Origin: Gammaproteobacteria bacterium
GTDB taxonomy: Bacteria; Pseudomonadota; Gammaproteobacteria; Pseudomonadales; Azotimanducaceae
Direction of reading: 5' to 3'
Length of the DNA: 64,000 nucleotides
Assembly: GCA_009840305.1 (NCBI GenBank)
Contig: VXNY01000024.1
Span: forward strand, 372,001-436,000
Each line of letters begins with the position of its first letter. Positions within the stretch are counted from its first letter, which is position 1. Positions 36,229 through 45,470 of this stretch are shown in pieces. Made by a program: the position numbers and the translations under genes. The notes beneath the pieces were generated by a model. The model was not told where the DNA came from. It did no database searches and saw only the letters and a program-made list of their open reading frames with translations.

Positions 36229-37051
36229 GATTCTGCAGTATCTGCCTTGGAATTAGCGCGCGATTAAGGGTATAAAAATGAAAGCCTGGTGCTCCCTGAA
36301 CGCGAAGGCGTTCGCACAATTCCGTTACTACGTCGACACCAAACTCCTCCAGCGCTTTCTTGTTAGTTCGATATTCGTGCATACGTCTTTCGATCCAACG
36401 AGGAATTTCGGCACCACAATTCTGTGAAAAACGGACGAGTTGATCGTAGTTATAAATTGGCATGACACCAGGAATAATTGGAACGTTTATACCAAAACCC
36501 CGGCATCGTTCAACGAAGTTTAGATACGCATCAGCGTTGTAAAAGTACTGAGTAATACACGCGTTTGCTCCTGCCTGTACTTTCTCGAGCAAAAATTCTA
36601 GATCCTTTGATGGAGTCTGCGCGTCAGGGTGCATTTCGGGATAAGCGGCGACATAGATTTGTAAATCCGAAGCGATTTCGTGGCGGACCAGTCGAACCAA
36701 CTCACTAGCGTTGTGCATCACACTGGGCACGGAACCCGACGGGGAATCGCCGCGTAATACCACCATCCCCTCGATCCCGAGTTCCAAAAAACTCTGCACG
36801 GTCAAAGAAATTTCTTCACGCGACACATCACCCCATGAGAGATGCGGGTTGACGTTAAGGCCTTCAGCGCGAAGATCTTTTACGGTTTGAAACGTGCGAT
36901 GCTTTGTCGATCCACCTGCCCCATAGGTGACCGAGAAAAAATCGGGATTCTCATTTTGTAGACGTCGTGCAGAACGCAACAACTTTGACCAGCCGTCAGG
37001 TGTGTTGGGAGGAAAAAACTCAAAGCTTAAATGAAAATTTGTACCGCCCAT
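36203..37051 (-). CDS. metF: Methylenetetrahydrofolate reductase
   Basis: Reduces 5,10-methylene-THF to 5-methyl-THF for methionine synthesis, using FAD and NADH. The ATG at 37051 gives the family N-terminus MGGTNFHLSFEFFPPNTPDG (282 residues); a longer frame to 37105 would overlap metK and is less likely. Conserved blocks: SVTYGAGGSTKHRT, GMVVLRGDSPSG, VAAYPEMHPDAQ and the ACITQYFYNADAYLNFV segment. It follows metK by 11 bp, so the methionine/SAM steps are coexpressed. Its 3' end overlaps the converging plus-strand gene. Confidence 0.95.
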   Translation of the reverse strand: MGGTNFHLSFEFFPPNTPDGWSKLLRSARRLQNENPDFFSVTYGAGGSTKHRTFQTVKDLRAEGLNVNPHLSWGDVSREEISLTVQSFLELGIEGMVVLRGDSPSGSVPSVMHNASELVRLVRHEIASDLQIYVAAYPEMHPDAQTPSKDLEFLLEKVQAGANACITQYFYNADAYLNFVERCRGFGINVPIIPGVMPIYNYDQLVRFSQNCGAEIPRWIERRMHEYRTNKKALEEFGVDVVTELCERLRVQGAPGFHFYTLNRALIPRQILQNLNLQRATV

Positions 37052-37062
37052 TTCACTATTTT

Positions 37063-38220
37063 TTATTCGAGCCTTAGTCGGTCGGCAACATCTTTCCTTT
37101 CCCAAGTGAAGATATCCAAATCTTCTTCTCTACCAAAGTGTCCAAACGCTGCAGTTGAGCTGTATATGGGACGCTTTAACTTGAGGTTTTGGATCAATTC
37201 CTTGGGTCGAAGATCAAAATGCTCATGGACAAGATCTAAGATTGCTTTGTTAGAAAAGTCGCTCGTACCGAAAGTGTTGAGGGAAATCGATGTTGGGTCC
37301 GGGCGACCGATTGCATAACTCACCTGAACCTCACATCGTTTAGCAAGTTTCGCGGCGACAATATTTTTTGCGACGTGTCGTACTGCATAAGCGGCTGATC
37401 GATCTACCTTAGATGGGTCTTTACCCGAAAAGGCACCGCCACCATGGTGTGCCATACCACCGTAGGTGTCTACGATGATTTTTCGACCAGTCAAGCCACA
37501 ATCAGCGCGTGGTCCACCCTCTTTGAATTCCCACTCACCAGCCGGATTGATCAAACATTTGGTATCGGAGGTTAGCCAATCTGTAGGAATCACTTCTTTA
37601 ATAATTAACTCGCGAACTCCGTCCTCAATTGTGGATGGTTTCAAGTTCGGAGCATGTTGCGTCGAAAATACGATAGTATCAACACTGATGGGCGATCCAT
37701 TGGAGTACCGAAATGTCAATTGACACTTTGCGTCCGGTCCTAAAAACGGTAAATCCGAATCGCGAACTTCTGCTTGTCGCTTCATCAGCCTATGGGAATA
37801 CGTAATGGGTGCAGGCATTAACACCTCCGTTTCGGTTGTCGCATAACCGAACATCATGCCCTGGTCGCCAGCGCCTTGAGGATGTCCGGCCGTTTCATCT
37901 ACGCCTTTGGCAATTTGTTGAGATTGTTCATTAAGTACAGATTCGACTCGAAAACCGTCGGGATCCATCCCTGTTTCTTCGGTGTACCCAGTGTCGCGCA
38001 CAATTTTGCGCGCAATGTGCTCAATGTCTACTTCGGCAGTAGACCTCACTTCACCTGCGATAACTATAAGTTCTGATTTGACCAATGTTTCACATGCCAC
38101 ACGTGCGTCTGGATCTGTGGTCAGGTAAGCGTCTAGTACGGCATCAGAAATTCGATCTGCAAGTTTATCTGGATGTCCATTCGAAACCGATTCCGAAGTA
38201 AAAATATCGTAGCCGTTCAT
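37063..38220 (-). CDS. metK: S-adenosylmethionine synthetase
   Basis: 385 residues. Makes S-adenosylmethionine from methionine and ATP. Motifs: [24 protein letters not shown] (ATP and Mg2+ site with catalytic His about 17), [12 protein letters not shown] (methionine site) and [20 protein letters not shown] near residues 259-278. A GGAGA ribosome-binding site precedes the ATG. It is divergent from tkt. I found no MetJ box or SAM/SAH riboswitch in the 128 bp upstream; weak 7 bp inverted repeats exist there. Confidence 0.98.
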   Translation of the reverse strand: MNGYDIFTSESVSNGHPDKLADRISDAVLDAYLTTDPDARVACETLVKSELIVIAGEVRSTAEVDIEHIARKIVRDTGYTEETGMDPDGFRVESVLNEQSQQIAKGVDETAGHPQGAGDQGMMFGYATTETEVLMPAPITYSHRLMKRQAEVRDSDLPFLGPDAKCQLTFRYSNGSPISVDTIVFSTQHAPNLKPSTIEDGVRELIIKEVIPTDWLTSDTKCLINPAGEWEFKEGGPRADCGLTGRKIIVDTYGGMAHHGGGAFSGKDPSKVDRSAAYAVRHVAKNIVAAKLAKRCEVQVSYAIGRPDPTSISLNTFGTSDFSNKAILDLVHEHFDLRPKELIQNLKLKRPIYSSTAAFGHFGREEDLDIFTWERKDVADRLRLE

Positions 38221-38348
38221 TTAATCTCCGCTGAAATTAGGTGCTCATTCTATGTTCCTAGAGGCATATTTCAGATTCTAAACTTAATATTTGTGCATAG
38301 AACGAAACCATTCGCTACCACCGAACCGAGCCTATAGGGAAAAAATAG

Positions 38349-40379
38349 TTGAGTAAAACTTCTCAAGTTGAACGCGCTAACGCCATACGAGCATTAGCGA
38401 TGGACGCAGTAGAACTCGCACAATCTGGACACCCAGGTGCACCGATGGGACTAGCCGATTTCGCGGAAGTTCTATGGCGCGAGTATCTCAAAATCAACCC
38501 GACAAATCCAGGTTGGGTAAACCGAGATCGAGTCGTATTGTCGAACGGACACGCGTCGATGCTCTTGTATGCTGTCATGCATCTTGCCGGGTATGAAATT
38601 TCAATTGAGGATATCAAACAATTTAGACAACTGCACTCCAAAACTCCAGGACATCCGGAATTTGGAATTACGCCAGGTATAGAGACCACCACTGGACCTC
38701 TTGGTCAAGGATTCGCGAATGCTGTCGGTATGGCAATCGCAGAACGACAGCTAGCTCAGACATTTAACACGAGCACACACACCGTTGTTGACCATCGCAC
38801 CTGGGTGATTGTCGGAGATGGTTGTCTCATGGAAGGTATTTCCCACGAAGCCGCGTCTTTAGCAGGTACTTTACAACTCGATAAATTAGTCGCAATTTAC
38901 GATAACAACGGCATCTCGATCGACGGCGAAACTTCCGGTTGGTTCACTGAAGATGTTGTTGCTCGATTTCAAAGCTACGGTTGGCGAGTGTTCCCGCGCG
39001 TCGATGGTCATGACCCCGAAGCGATCCAACAAGCGTTACATACCGTAACCTCGAACTCTTGCCATCAGCCAACGCTGATAGACCTGAAGACCACAATCGG
39101 ATATGGTGCACCTACAAAGGCTGGTACGGCTGCGACTCATGGCGCTGCACTAGGTAGCGAAGAGGTTCAAGCTACAAGAGAGAATTTAGATTGGCTTGAA
39201 CAACCATTCAAAGTTCCTCCAGAAATAGCTGAAGACTGGAATCTAAGCAGTCGCGGATCTGCGTTAGAAACAGAGTGGAATGCTGAGTTTGATAGCTATG
39301 CTGAAAAGCATCCTGAACTTGCTGCAGAATTTCAGCGACGAATGAATGGCTTGTTACCGCCAAAATTTGACACTACGCTAAACCAGTACTTACAGGGTTT
39401 ATCTCAGACGCCGAAAGCGGTTGCTACACGAAAAGCATCAGGAGCTTGTCTGGATGTGATCGGACCAATGTTGCCCGAACTGATTGGTGGTTCCGCTGAC
39501 CTCACCGGATCCAACAATACGGAGTGGCAAGGTGCCGGAAAGCTCATGAACGGTGGGAGGTATATAAATTTTGGAGTGCGTGAATTCGCAATGACAGCGA
39601 TCGCAAATGGAATATCGCTTCACGGCGGTTTTATCCCTTATACAGGAACATTCTTAGTCTTCATGGAATATGCTAGAAATGCCGTGCGACTAGCCGCGTT
39701 AATGGAACTTCAACACATCTTCGTATATACCCATGACTCCGTCGGGCTCGGCGAAGATGGACCGACTCACCAACCCGTCGAACAACTTACAAACTTGAGA
39801 ACTACCCCTAATTTTTCGGTGTGGCGGCCTTGCGACGGAGTGGAGACTCTATGTGCATGGCGGTTCGCGTTGCGCCGTACAGCTGGTCCAACAGCATTGG
39901 TCCTAACGCGACAAAACACCGCGCAACAAACTCGAACCAACGATCAAATCGACGATATTGAGCGCGGTGGATACATTCTCAAACGAGAATCAGACACCTT
40001 GCAGCTAATTGTGTTAGCAACTGGATCAGAAGTAAGCGTCGCGATTGAAGCAGGTAACGAGCTCGAACTCTCGGGAATCGGCACGAGAGTGGTGTCAATC
40101 CCAAGTACAGATCAATTTCTCGCTCAGGACCAAGTGTATCGTGAGCAGGTCATTCCTTCAAAGGTAAGAACACGTATCGCAATCGAAGCCGCTCATCCAG
40201 ACTATTGGAGAAAGTTCGTAGGTCTGGACGGCAAAGTAATTGGCATAGACCGATTTGGGGTTTCAGCTCCTGGCGATATCGCGCTAAATTACATGGGTAT
40301 TCATGCTCAAGCCATCATTGACGCAGCCCAAGAGCTCCTAGAAGACAACATTTCGTCCAATCATGCTGACACTACATGA
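38349..40379 (+). CDS. tkt: Transketolase
   Basis: 676 residues from a TTG preceded by an AGGGA ribosome-binding site. Moves two-carbon units in the pentose phosphate pathway using thiamine diphosphate. The ThDP motif is VIVGDGCLMEGISHEAAS with DNNGISIDG (about residues 156-196); catalytic histidines lie in SGHPGAPMG and GHASMLLY, and TGPLGQGFANAVGMA is conserved. The C-terminal part has the YTHDSVGLGEDGPTHQPVEQ block. Its end overlaps the pgk start by 17 bases. Confidence 0.97.
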   Translation: MSKTSQVERANAIRALAMDAVELAQSGHPGAPMGLADFAEVLWREYLKINPTNPGWVNRDRVVLSNGHASMLLYAVMHLAGYEISIEDIKQFRQLHSKTPGHPEFGITPGIETTTGPLGQGFANAVGMAIAERQLAQTFNTSTHTVVDHRTWVIVGDGCLMEGISHEAASLAGTLQLDKLVAIYDNNGISIDGETSGWFTEDVVARFQSYGWRVFPRVDGHDPEAIQQALHTVTSNSCHQPTLIDLKTTIGYGAPTKAGTAATHGAALGSEEVQATRENLDWLEQPFKVPPEIAEDWNLSSRGSALETEWNAEFDSYAEKHPELAAEFQRRMNGLLPPKFDTTLNQYLQGLSQTPKAVATRKASGACLDVIGPMLPELIGGSADLTGSNNTEWQGAGKLMNGGRYINFGVREFAMTAIANGISLHGGFIPYTGTFLVFMEYARNAVRLAALMELQHIFVYTHDSVGLGEDGPTHQPVEQLTNLRTTPNFSVWRPCDGVETLCAWRFALRRTAGPTALVLTRQNTAQQTRTNDQIDDIERGGYILKRESDTLQLIVLATGSEVSVAIEAGNELELSGIGTRVVSIPSTDQFLAQDQVYREQVIPSKVRTRIAIEAAHPDYWRKFVGLDGKVIGIDRFGVSAPGDIALNYMGIHAQAIIDAAQELLEDNISSNHADTT

Positions 40380-41529
40380 CGTTTCAATAGCGAACAAGCG
40401 CGTAGTCGTCCGTGTAGACTTCAACGTACCGATCTTAGAGGGTTCGATCAGCAATGAGGAACGTCTCAAAGCAACGATCCCAACGATTGAATACTGCCAC
40501 TCCCGAAACGCGGAAATCGTTTTATTGTCGCACCTTGGTCGTCCCAAGGGTCGAATCAAACCTGAACTGTCTCTCCGGCCGGTAGCCCGGCGATTGGAAC
40601 AGCTGATAGGCCGATCTGTCGAATTTATTGAAAACACAAACGACTACTTTCACTCGTTACCAAACGCTGAGACTATCGTTCCTGGCAAGATATCACTCTT
40701 GGAAAATCTTCGTTTTAATCCTGGTGAAGAAGCGAACTCCAAGGTATTCGGGGGAAAACTAGGTACGATTGGAGACGTTTACGTCTTTGAAGCATTTGCG
40801 ACAGCTCATCGTGCACACGCGTCAACATACGAAGCGATCAAAGCTGCACCAGTGTCGGTAGCGGGATTGCTATTCGCTCAAGAGATTGAGACGTTATCTA
40901 ATGTTATGCAAACACCGTCCAGACCCCTTGTCGCAGTTGTTGGAGGGGCAAAAGTCTCCGGGAAGCTCGAGTTACTGGAGCGACTTGGAAAAATCGCCGA
41001 TACACTACTAATTGGGGGAGGTATAGCTAATACCCTATTGCTCGCACAGGGATGGCAAGTTGGTCAATCATTAGTGGAAAAGGAACTTGTCGCAACCGCT
41101 CAGAGGTTTGCGACTACGACGTCGATAGAACTTCCTGTTGATGTGATGGTTTGTGACGAAATTGCACCAATGAAAAACGCTCTATTTCGATTGTTAGATC
41201 AAGTTGCCGAAAACGACATGATTGTCGACATCGGTCCCGAAACTGGGCGAAGGTTTGCAAGATTCATCAGTAATGCTGGTACCGTTCTTTGGAACGGACC
41301 AATGGGAGTGTTCGAGATCGATCAATTTGGCGAAGGAACACGTGTTATAGCTGAGGCCGTTGGGAGTTGCGACGGATTCAGCGTAATAGGCGGTGGCGAA
41401 ACCGTAGCAGCAATCTCGAAGTACACTGCGAAGCACATTTTTGACTACACTTCCACAGGTGGTGGTGCTTTTCTTGAGTTTATCGAAGGTCGACAATTTC
41501 CTGCTATTGAAGCACTATCCGCCAACTAG
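40363..41529 (+). CDS. pgk: Phosphoglycerate kinase
   Basis: 388 residues. Transfers phosphate between 1,3-bisphosphoglycerate and ADP. N-terminal substrate site VVVRVDFNVPI, then LLSHLGRPKGR and LLENLRFNPGEE; the hinge and nucleotide-binding parts have VAVVGGAKVSGKLELLERL, LWNGPMGVFEIDQF and the C-terminal GGGETVAAISK and STGGGAFLEFIEG. Coupling tkt directly to pgk, with no gap/epd between, resembles Calvin/pentose-type clusters but no Rubisco gene is here. Confidence 0.97.
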   Translation: MLTLHDVSIANKRVVVRVDFNVPILEGSISNEERLKATIPTIEYCHSRNAEIVLLSHLGRPKGRIKPELSLRPVARRLEQLIGRSVEFIENTNDYFHSLPNAETIVPGKISLLENLRFNPGEEANSKVFGGKLGTIGDVYVFEAFATAHRAHASTYEAIKAAPVSVAGLLFAQEIETLSNVMQTPSRPLVAVVGGAKVSGKLELLERLGKIADTLLIGGGIANTLLLAQGWQVGQSLVEKELVATAQRFATTTSIELPVDVMVCDEIAPMKNALFRLLDQVAENDMIVDIGPETGRRFARFISNAGTVLWNGPMGVFEIDQFGEGTRVIAEAVGSCDGFSVIGGGETVAAISKYTAKHIFDYTSTGGGAFLEFIEGRQFPAIEALSAN

Positions 41530-41716
41530 TTTAGTTGTAGCAACTTGACTCGTTGCGCTTTCGAGCACCATGGTTCTGTACGACAAAACAAACGAGACTA
41601 CATACTTGGAAGTTTCAGACCGCTTCACCATCCCTAAGCGTACCACCCATCTCGAACTCTTAAGAGTGTCCCGAAGGAAGAGAGTCCCTACTCGTTACAT
41701 AGTCAATCGATTACTC

Positions 41717-42100
41717 TTAGTCGTCTTCTTTTGTTGGGTGCCGAGTTATCGTCCGTAAAACAGTACCAGCGATAACACATAAATATGCTGGTACGGCGTA
41801 TGTAATGCTTAAGAAGTAACTCATGAAATCAAAGACCTTTAGACCTACAACTGTTGCCCCTAACAAGATGAAGACTCCTGCGAGCCACAACCATTTTCTT
41901 TGTTGTCTTCCTATTAATAGTCCGGTGTATAAACTCCACGCCATTACAGCAATAAAAACTCCTACGTAAATTCCCAAAAGATGAATATTGCCGAACGTCA
42001 ACCAGCTAACAAGAGCTAGTACCCCAGCTACCACCGCGAGCACGATGAAAATAATCGAACCCTGCCTGTTTAATGGATTCTTTGTGTTCTGTGCATTCAT
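41717..42100 (-). CDS. Small four-helix membrane protein of unknown function
   Basis: 127 residues if it starts at the ATG at 42100, preceded by a GAGAG-like site; the frame extends to 42142 without a better start. Four hydrophobic helices are clear (IIFIVLAVVAGVLALVSW; LGIYVGVFIAVMAWSLYTGL; WLAGVFILLGATVVGLKVF; FLSITYAVPAYLCVIAG), and the ends are charged. I recognise no family. It is 83 bp after rpiA at the end of the minus-strand zapB-rpiA set and may be cotranscribed. It converges on pgk; the 187 bp in between has no strong terminator. Confidence 0.7.
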   Translation of the reverse strand: MNAQNTKNPLNRQGSIIFIVLAVVAGVLALVSWLTFGNIHLLGIYVGVFIAVMAWSLYTGLLIGRQQRKWLWLAGVFILLGATVVGLKVFDFMSYFLSITYAVPAYLCVIAGTVLRTITRHPTKEDD

Positions 42101-42183
42101 AAACTCTCGTTCCCACTGTTGAATATATCGTGCCCAGTGCAATTCGGTACCATTACACCGGAAATGGATACGACTACTCGCCG

Positions 42184-42879
42184 TTATGGACTAAGTCTGA
42201 AACTCTTAGGGGCCACTCTGTGATCTACGCTTCCGTCAACTGTTGCGACAAAAATTTCCTGAGGTCGGTGTAACGAGAAAATACCAGTGGTAACCACACC
42301 TGGAATGTCGTTGATGGTTCGCTCCCAGTAATCCGGTTCGTCTATTTCAAGTCCGCTCACGTCTAGGATACAGTTACCGTTATCAGTCATCCCCGATCTT
42401 AGTTTGGGGTGCCCTCCCAATTTGCCTAGTTTTGTAGCAACTGGGTGATGGGCTAAGGGGAGCACTTCAACCGGAACCGGAAATTTACCGAGACGATCAA
42501 CCAATTTACTCTCATCTACGATGCACACAAAATTGCGCGACATCGACGCGACTATTTTCTCTCTTGTGAGTGCTCCGCCACCGCCTTTAATCAATGCAAA
42601 ACTCGGATCTACTTCGTCAGCACCGTCAATGTAAACCATGACTTCGGAGACATCGTTGATATCTACTACTTTGATGTTGTCAGCCTTGAGTCTGTCTGTG
42701 GTTTGCACTGAACTCGATACGGTGCTCAAGTGAGTTTGACTCGATTGTGTGAGACAATCAATGAAACAATTTACCGTTGAACCAGTACCGATACCAAGCA
42801 CCCAATTCGGTTGGAACAGCTGTTCTAGTTGAAGAAACGCTGCTTCAGCAACCCTCTGCTTTAGCTCGTTAGGTGACAT
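42184..42879 (-). CDS. rpiA: Ribose-5-phosphate isomerase A
   Basis: 231 residues. Interconverts ribose-5-P and ribulose-5-P. Motifs: LGIGTGSTV (phosphate site), YIDGADEVDPSFALIKGGGGALTREK (catalytic Asp, Lys and Glu) and GMTDNGNCILD. It follows def by 11 bp. In E. coli rpiA is also in the fau/serA neighbourhood. Confidence 0.97.
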   Translation of the reverse strand: MSPNELKQRVAEAAFLQLEQLFQPNWVLGIGTGSTVNCFIDCLTQSSQTHLSTVSSSVQTTDRLKADNIKVVDINDVSEVMVYIDGADEVDPSFALIKGGGGALTREKIVASMSRNFVCIVDESKLVDRLGKFPVPVEVLPLAHHPVATKLGKLGGHPKLRSGMTDNGNCILDVSGLEIDEPDYWERTINDIPGVVTTGIFSLHRPQEIFVATVDGSVDHRVAPKSFRLSP

Positions 42880-42890
42880 TGATTCGACTC

Positions 42891-43433
42891 TTAGTCAGGG
42901 TACGCATCCTCGGGAACGAGCAAATCTTCAAACACTAACTTTGTCATATCGGTCATTCGGTCGACAAATAAGTGGCCCGTTAAATGATCAAGTTCGTGTT
43001 GGCATACAGTAGCATGAAATCCGGTAAATTCACGTGCATGCTGAACACCGTCTAAATCTTGGTACTGTAAATTGATGTGTTGGGGTCGTTCCACCCAGCC
43101 GCGTAAGCCAGGGACAGATAGACACCCTTCCCAGTTTCCTGCTGATTCCGCATCAGCGACCACAGAAATTTCCGGATTGACAAAAACTGTTAATGGCAGT
43201 TCTTCTAATACCCCGTATCTAGATCCGAGTTTTGGAATCTGAATGATTGCTAGCTGCACACTCTCATTGATCTGGGGTGCTGCTAGTCCAATACCTCCGG
43301 AAGCGTGAAGCGTATCGACCATGTCATCCACTAGAGTACGAATGTCCTTTCCAACTATTTCTTCTTTTCGCAATTTTCGAGCAACTTTACGGAGCGTAGG
43401 ATGCCCCATTCGAATTATTTCTCTAACTGCCAT
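42891..43433 (-). CDS. def: Peptide deformylase
   Basis: Removes the formyl group from nascent proteins at the ribosome exit. 180 residues from the ATG at 43433, giving MAVREIIRMGHPTLRKVA; an in-frame start at 43451 would overlap fau. Metal and catalytic motifs: GGIGLAAPQI, EGCLSVPGLRG (Cys) and CQHELDHLTG (HExxH). The start is one base after the fau stop, with a GAGAG site upstream. In E. coli def pairs with fmt; here it lies between fau and rpiA, and fmt is not seen. Confidence 0.97.
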   Translation of the reverse strand: MAVREIIRMGHPTLRKVARKLRKEEIVGKDIRTLVDDMVDTLHASGGIGLAAPQINESVQLAIIQIPKLGSRYGVLEELPLTVFVNPEISVVADAESAGNWEGCLSVPGLRGWVERPQHINLQYQDLDGVQHAREFTGFHATVCQHELDHLTGHLFVDRMTDMTKLVFEDLLVPEDAYPD

Positions 43434-43434
43434 T

Positions 43435-44046
43435 TCAGACTCTCGAGTCAAACACTAATTTTTCGCTGCGAAACACTCGCCACCCAGTTTCCGTGACCAC
43501 GGCATCGAGTGGTTTATCGCTCGCATGAGAACAGAATTCGTCGGAGAGCTGAAAATCGTAAGCAACACCCACAAAAACCGATTTATCATTTTCGATAAAC
43601 ATCTGGTCATAGTAGCCACCACCACGACCCAACCGTTGGCCCGCTGAAGAGAAAGCGACCAGTGGCGCTAACACAAGATCAATCTGAAAAGGGTCGACGA
43701 AACTTAGATCAGTTGGTTCTTCAATTCCGAATGGACCAGGTACGAATTTAGAGTTTGCTTCAATCAACGTAAATTCCATGCTTTGGTTTCGAACCACCGG
43801 TATCACTACTTTGATGTGCGAGCGAAATAACGATTTGACGACTGGTTCAAGTTTCACCTCACCATCCTGAGCGCGGTAACAAGCGACCACTTCCAAGTCA
43901 AAATTTCTTAACTTAGAGGTGATACTACTTGCGATAGTTTCAGACTTTTCCTGAATTAAGGATAGGGTTTGAGAGTTTCGTCGTGCTCGCATAGCAGTCC
44001 GAATCTGCTTATTACGAGCCAGTGATGATTGAATAGTGACTTTCAC
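43435..44046 (-). CDS. fau: 5-formyltetrahydrofolate cyclo-ligase
   Basis: 203 residues from a GTG. Converts 5-formyl-THF to 5,10-methenyl-THF with ATP. The signature LAPLVAFSSAGQRLGRGGGYYD (binding loop GRGGGYYD at about residues 138-145) is clear, and the N-terminal basic helix with RAMRARRNS-like sequence is typical. It starts about 16 bp after the 6S RNA end, the same ssrS-fau order as E. coli, so it may be read from the 6S promoter. Confidence 0.94.
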   Translation of the reverse strand: MKVTIQSSLARNKQIRTAMRARRNSQTLSLIQEKSETIASSITSKLRNFDLEVVACYRAQDGEVKLEPVVKSLFRSHIKVVIPVVRNQSMEFTLIEANSKFVPGPFGIEEPTDLSFVDPFQIDLVLAPLVAFSSAGQRLGRGGGYYDQMFIENDKSVFVGVAYDFQLSDEFCSHASDKPLDAVVTETGWRVFRSEKLVFDSRV

Positions 44047-44061
44047 TCGGTGAGTAAGAAG

Positions 44062-44240
44062 TTGTCCGGAGTATCCATGGAGCGGTTAGACCCTGAACCG
44101 TAGGGGTTCAAGGCGGCGACCTAGGATCGGCCTTAGGCTTCCGGTCGCGGGACCGGCCTGCACACCGACGATCCACTCGATCTCCTGAGTCTGTATTAAC
44201 GGATCGGGCCAAAAACCGACCCCACAATACTCCGCGACAG
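44062..44240 (-). ncRNA. ssrS: 6S RNA
   Basis: About 179 nt on the minus strand between the methyltransferase and fau. The diagnostic hairpin CCTTGAACC...GGTTCAGGG pairs over 9 bp (plus positions 44089-44113), as in the E. coli 6S RNA stem. The ends form the closing stem: TGTC-GC-GGAGTAT near 44240-44228 with ATACTCC-G-GACA near 44074-44063. 6S RNA traps sigma-70 RNA polymerase in stationary phase by mimicking an open promoter. Its position before fau is conserved. Ends are estimated from pairing and the promoter. Confidence 0.92.
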
Positions 44241-44244
44241 ATTG

Positions 44245-44250
44245 ATTATA
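44245..44250 (-). promoter_or_regulatory. -10 box of the 6S RNA promoter
   Basis: A perfect minus-strand TATAAT lies 5-7 bases before the inferred 6S start. The -35 side is poor (GACCTC at a 17 base spacing) and lies inside the methyltransferase coding end (stop at 44258-44260). Transcripts from the upstream operon could also be processed. Confidence 0.6.
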
Positions 44251-44257
44251 AAAAAGT

Positions 44258-45142
44258 TTACTGGTCGGAGGTCTTTGGAAACGGTAAGGCACTTAAACGT
44301 TCTGACGAAGTTCTCACATATTCCTCATTGATTTCGTAGCCAACGTATCGACGATTTGATAGCAGAGCAGCCTCGGCAGTTGTGCCAGAACCCATGAAGG
44401 GATCCAACACTACGTCGCCTTCGAATGAGTAAAAGTGAATGAGTCTCAATGGCAATTCCACGGGAAACGGGGCTGGGTGTTTATATTTCGTGGCCCGAAC
44501 AGTAGCGAAACGCCACACGCTTTTACTCCATTCCAAGAACTCCTCACGGCCAATGCTGTCCTGTTCTCCTGTCGTACGTTTAAAGCTCCCTTTAGAGAAG
44601 ATTAAGACGTATTCGTGTACATCTCGCAAGGTAGGATTACGCGCCGATTGCCAACTACCCCATGCACAGGATGTACCTGCACTAGCACCCTTATCCCAAA
44701 CAATCTCACCGCGCATGAAAAAACCTGCGTCCAGTGCTACTTGCATCAAATATAAGTGTAGCGGAATATATGGTTTCCGTCCAACATTTGCTATGTTTAC
44801 ACACATCCGACCGCCGTTAACCAAAACCCTGTAGACCTCCCGCAATACGTCACCAAGCAATGCAATGTATTCTTTGAGCGATAGATCTTGGTCGTATTCT
44901 TTCCCAACGTTATACGGCGGCGATGTAATCATTAGGTGCACCGAATCATCAGGCAGGTGGTGCATAGATCTACTGTCCGCGCAATGGATTACGTCGAGCT
45001 GATCAGGAATATTCTCGGGGGTTAGTACTTCCTGGTCCGATAGGCGTTCAATGTCTTCGTACAGGCGTTGGGCATAGAATTTGCTCGCATCGTGTCCAAT
45101 TCGGTTCGAAGTGCCAAATGCTGAAGTCTTAGTTCGACGCAC
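44258..45142 (-). CDS. Solitary site-specific DNA methyltransferase (N4-cytosine or N6-adenine, beta class)
   Basis: 294 residues from a GTG. Motif IV is MITSPPYNVGKEYD (about residues 71-84), with the SPPY form common in N4-cytosine and some N6-adenine enzymes; motif I (SAM site) is VVLDPFMGSGTTAEAAL near residues 245-261. Motif IV preceding motif I is the beta-class order. The segment between should hold the recognition domain. No restriction gene is adjacent, so it is an orphan enzyme for epigenetic marking. It starts 14 bp after zapA and ends 18 bp before the 6S RNA start, i.e. inserted in the conserved zapA-ssrS-fau locus. Target base and site cannot be read. Confidence 0.92.
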   Translation of the reverse strand: MRRTKTSAFGTSNRIGHDASKFYAQRLYEDIERLSDQEVLTPENIPDQLDVIHCADSRSMHHLPDDSVHLMITSPPYNVGKEYDQDLSLKEYIALLGDVLREVYRVLVNGGRMCVNIANVGRKPYIPLHLYLMQVALDAGFFMRGEIVWDKGASAGTSCAWGSWQSARNPTLRDVHEYVLIFSKGSFKRTTGEQDSIGREEFLEWSKSVWRFATVRATKYKHPAPFPVELPLRLIHFYSFEGDVVLDPFMGSGTTAEAALLSNRRYVGYEINEEYVRTSSERLSALPFPKTSDQ

Positions 45143-45156
45143 TAGGAGCGATCAAC

Positions 45157-45468
45157 TCAATCTGGTTCTCGAAACAAATCGTTTTCAATCTGACAGACTT
45201 TATCATTCAACTTGTCGATTCGCTCCTGAAGGGAAGCTAGTTGTTGTTCCTTTTTTAAAAGCATATCGAGTACATTCACGGCAACGGCAACAATAACCCT
45301 GTCGGTAGAGAGATAAGAGGTCGAAGTTGAGCGACTCATGTCATCCACGTACTCACCAAACTTCTCCGCTGCTCGCTGGAGCGATTCAGCTTCAGCCTCC
45401 GTACAGCGCAAGACATGCTGCTTACCTTGAATTTCAAAGCTAACGGTTACCTCTCGATTGACTTCCAT
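45157..45468 (-). CDS. zapA: Cell division protein ZapA
   Basis: 103 residues. ZapA crosslinks FtsZ protofilaments. The N-terminal globular part has VTVSFEIQGKQHVLRCTEAE and the conserved VAVAVNVLDMLL block; the C-terminal half is a coiled coil (LLKKEQQLASLQERIDKLND). It is 2 bp after the TIGR02449-type gene and upstream of the methyltransferase, 6S RNA and fau. Confidence 0.94.
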   Translation of the reverse strand: MEVNREVTVSFEIQGKQHVLRCTEAEAESLQRAAEKFGEYVDDMSRSTSTSYLSTDRVIVAVAVNVLDMLLKKEQQLASLQERIDKLNDKVCQIENDLFREPD

Positions 45469-45470
45469 GG

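Noticed and set aside
38221-38348. SAM or SAH riboswitch, or MetJ box, upstream of metK
   Set aside because: Only weak 7 bp inverted repeats; no AGACGTCT-type boxes or riboswitch core recognised.
41570-41758. 62-codon plus-strand frame after pgk
   Set aside because: Overlaps the end of the membrane protein gene on the other strand; no ribosome-binding site or family.
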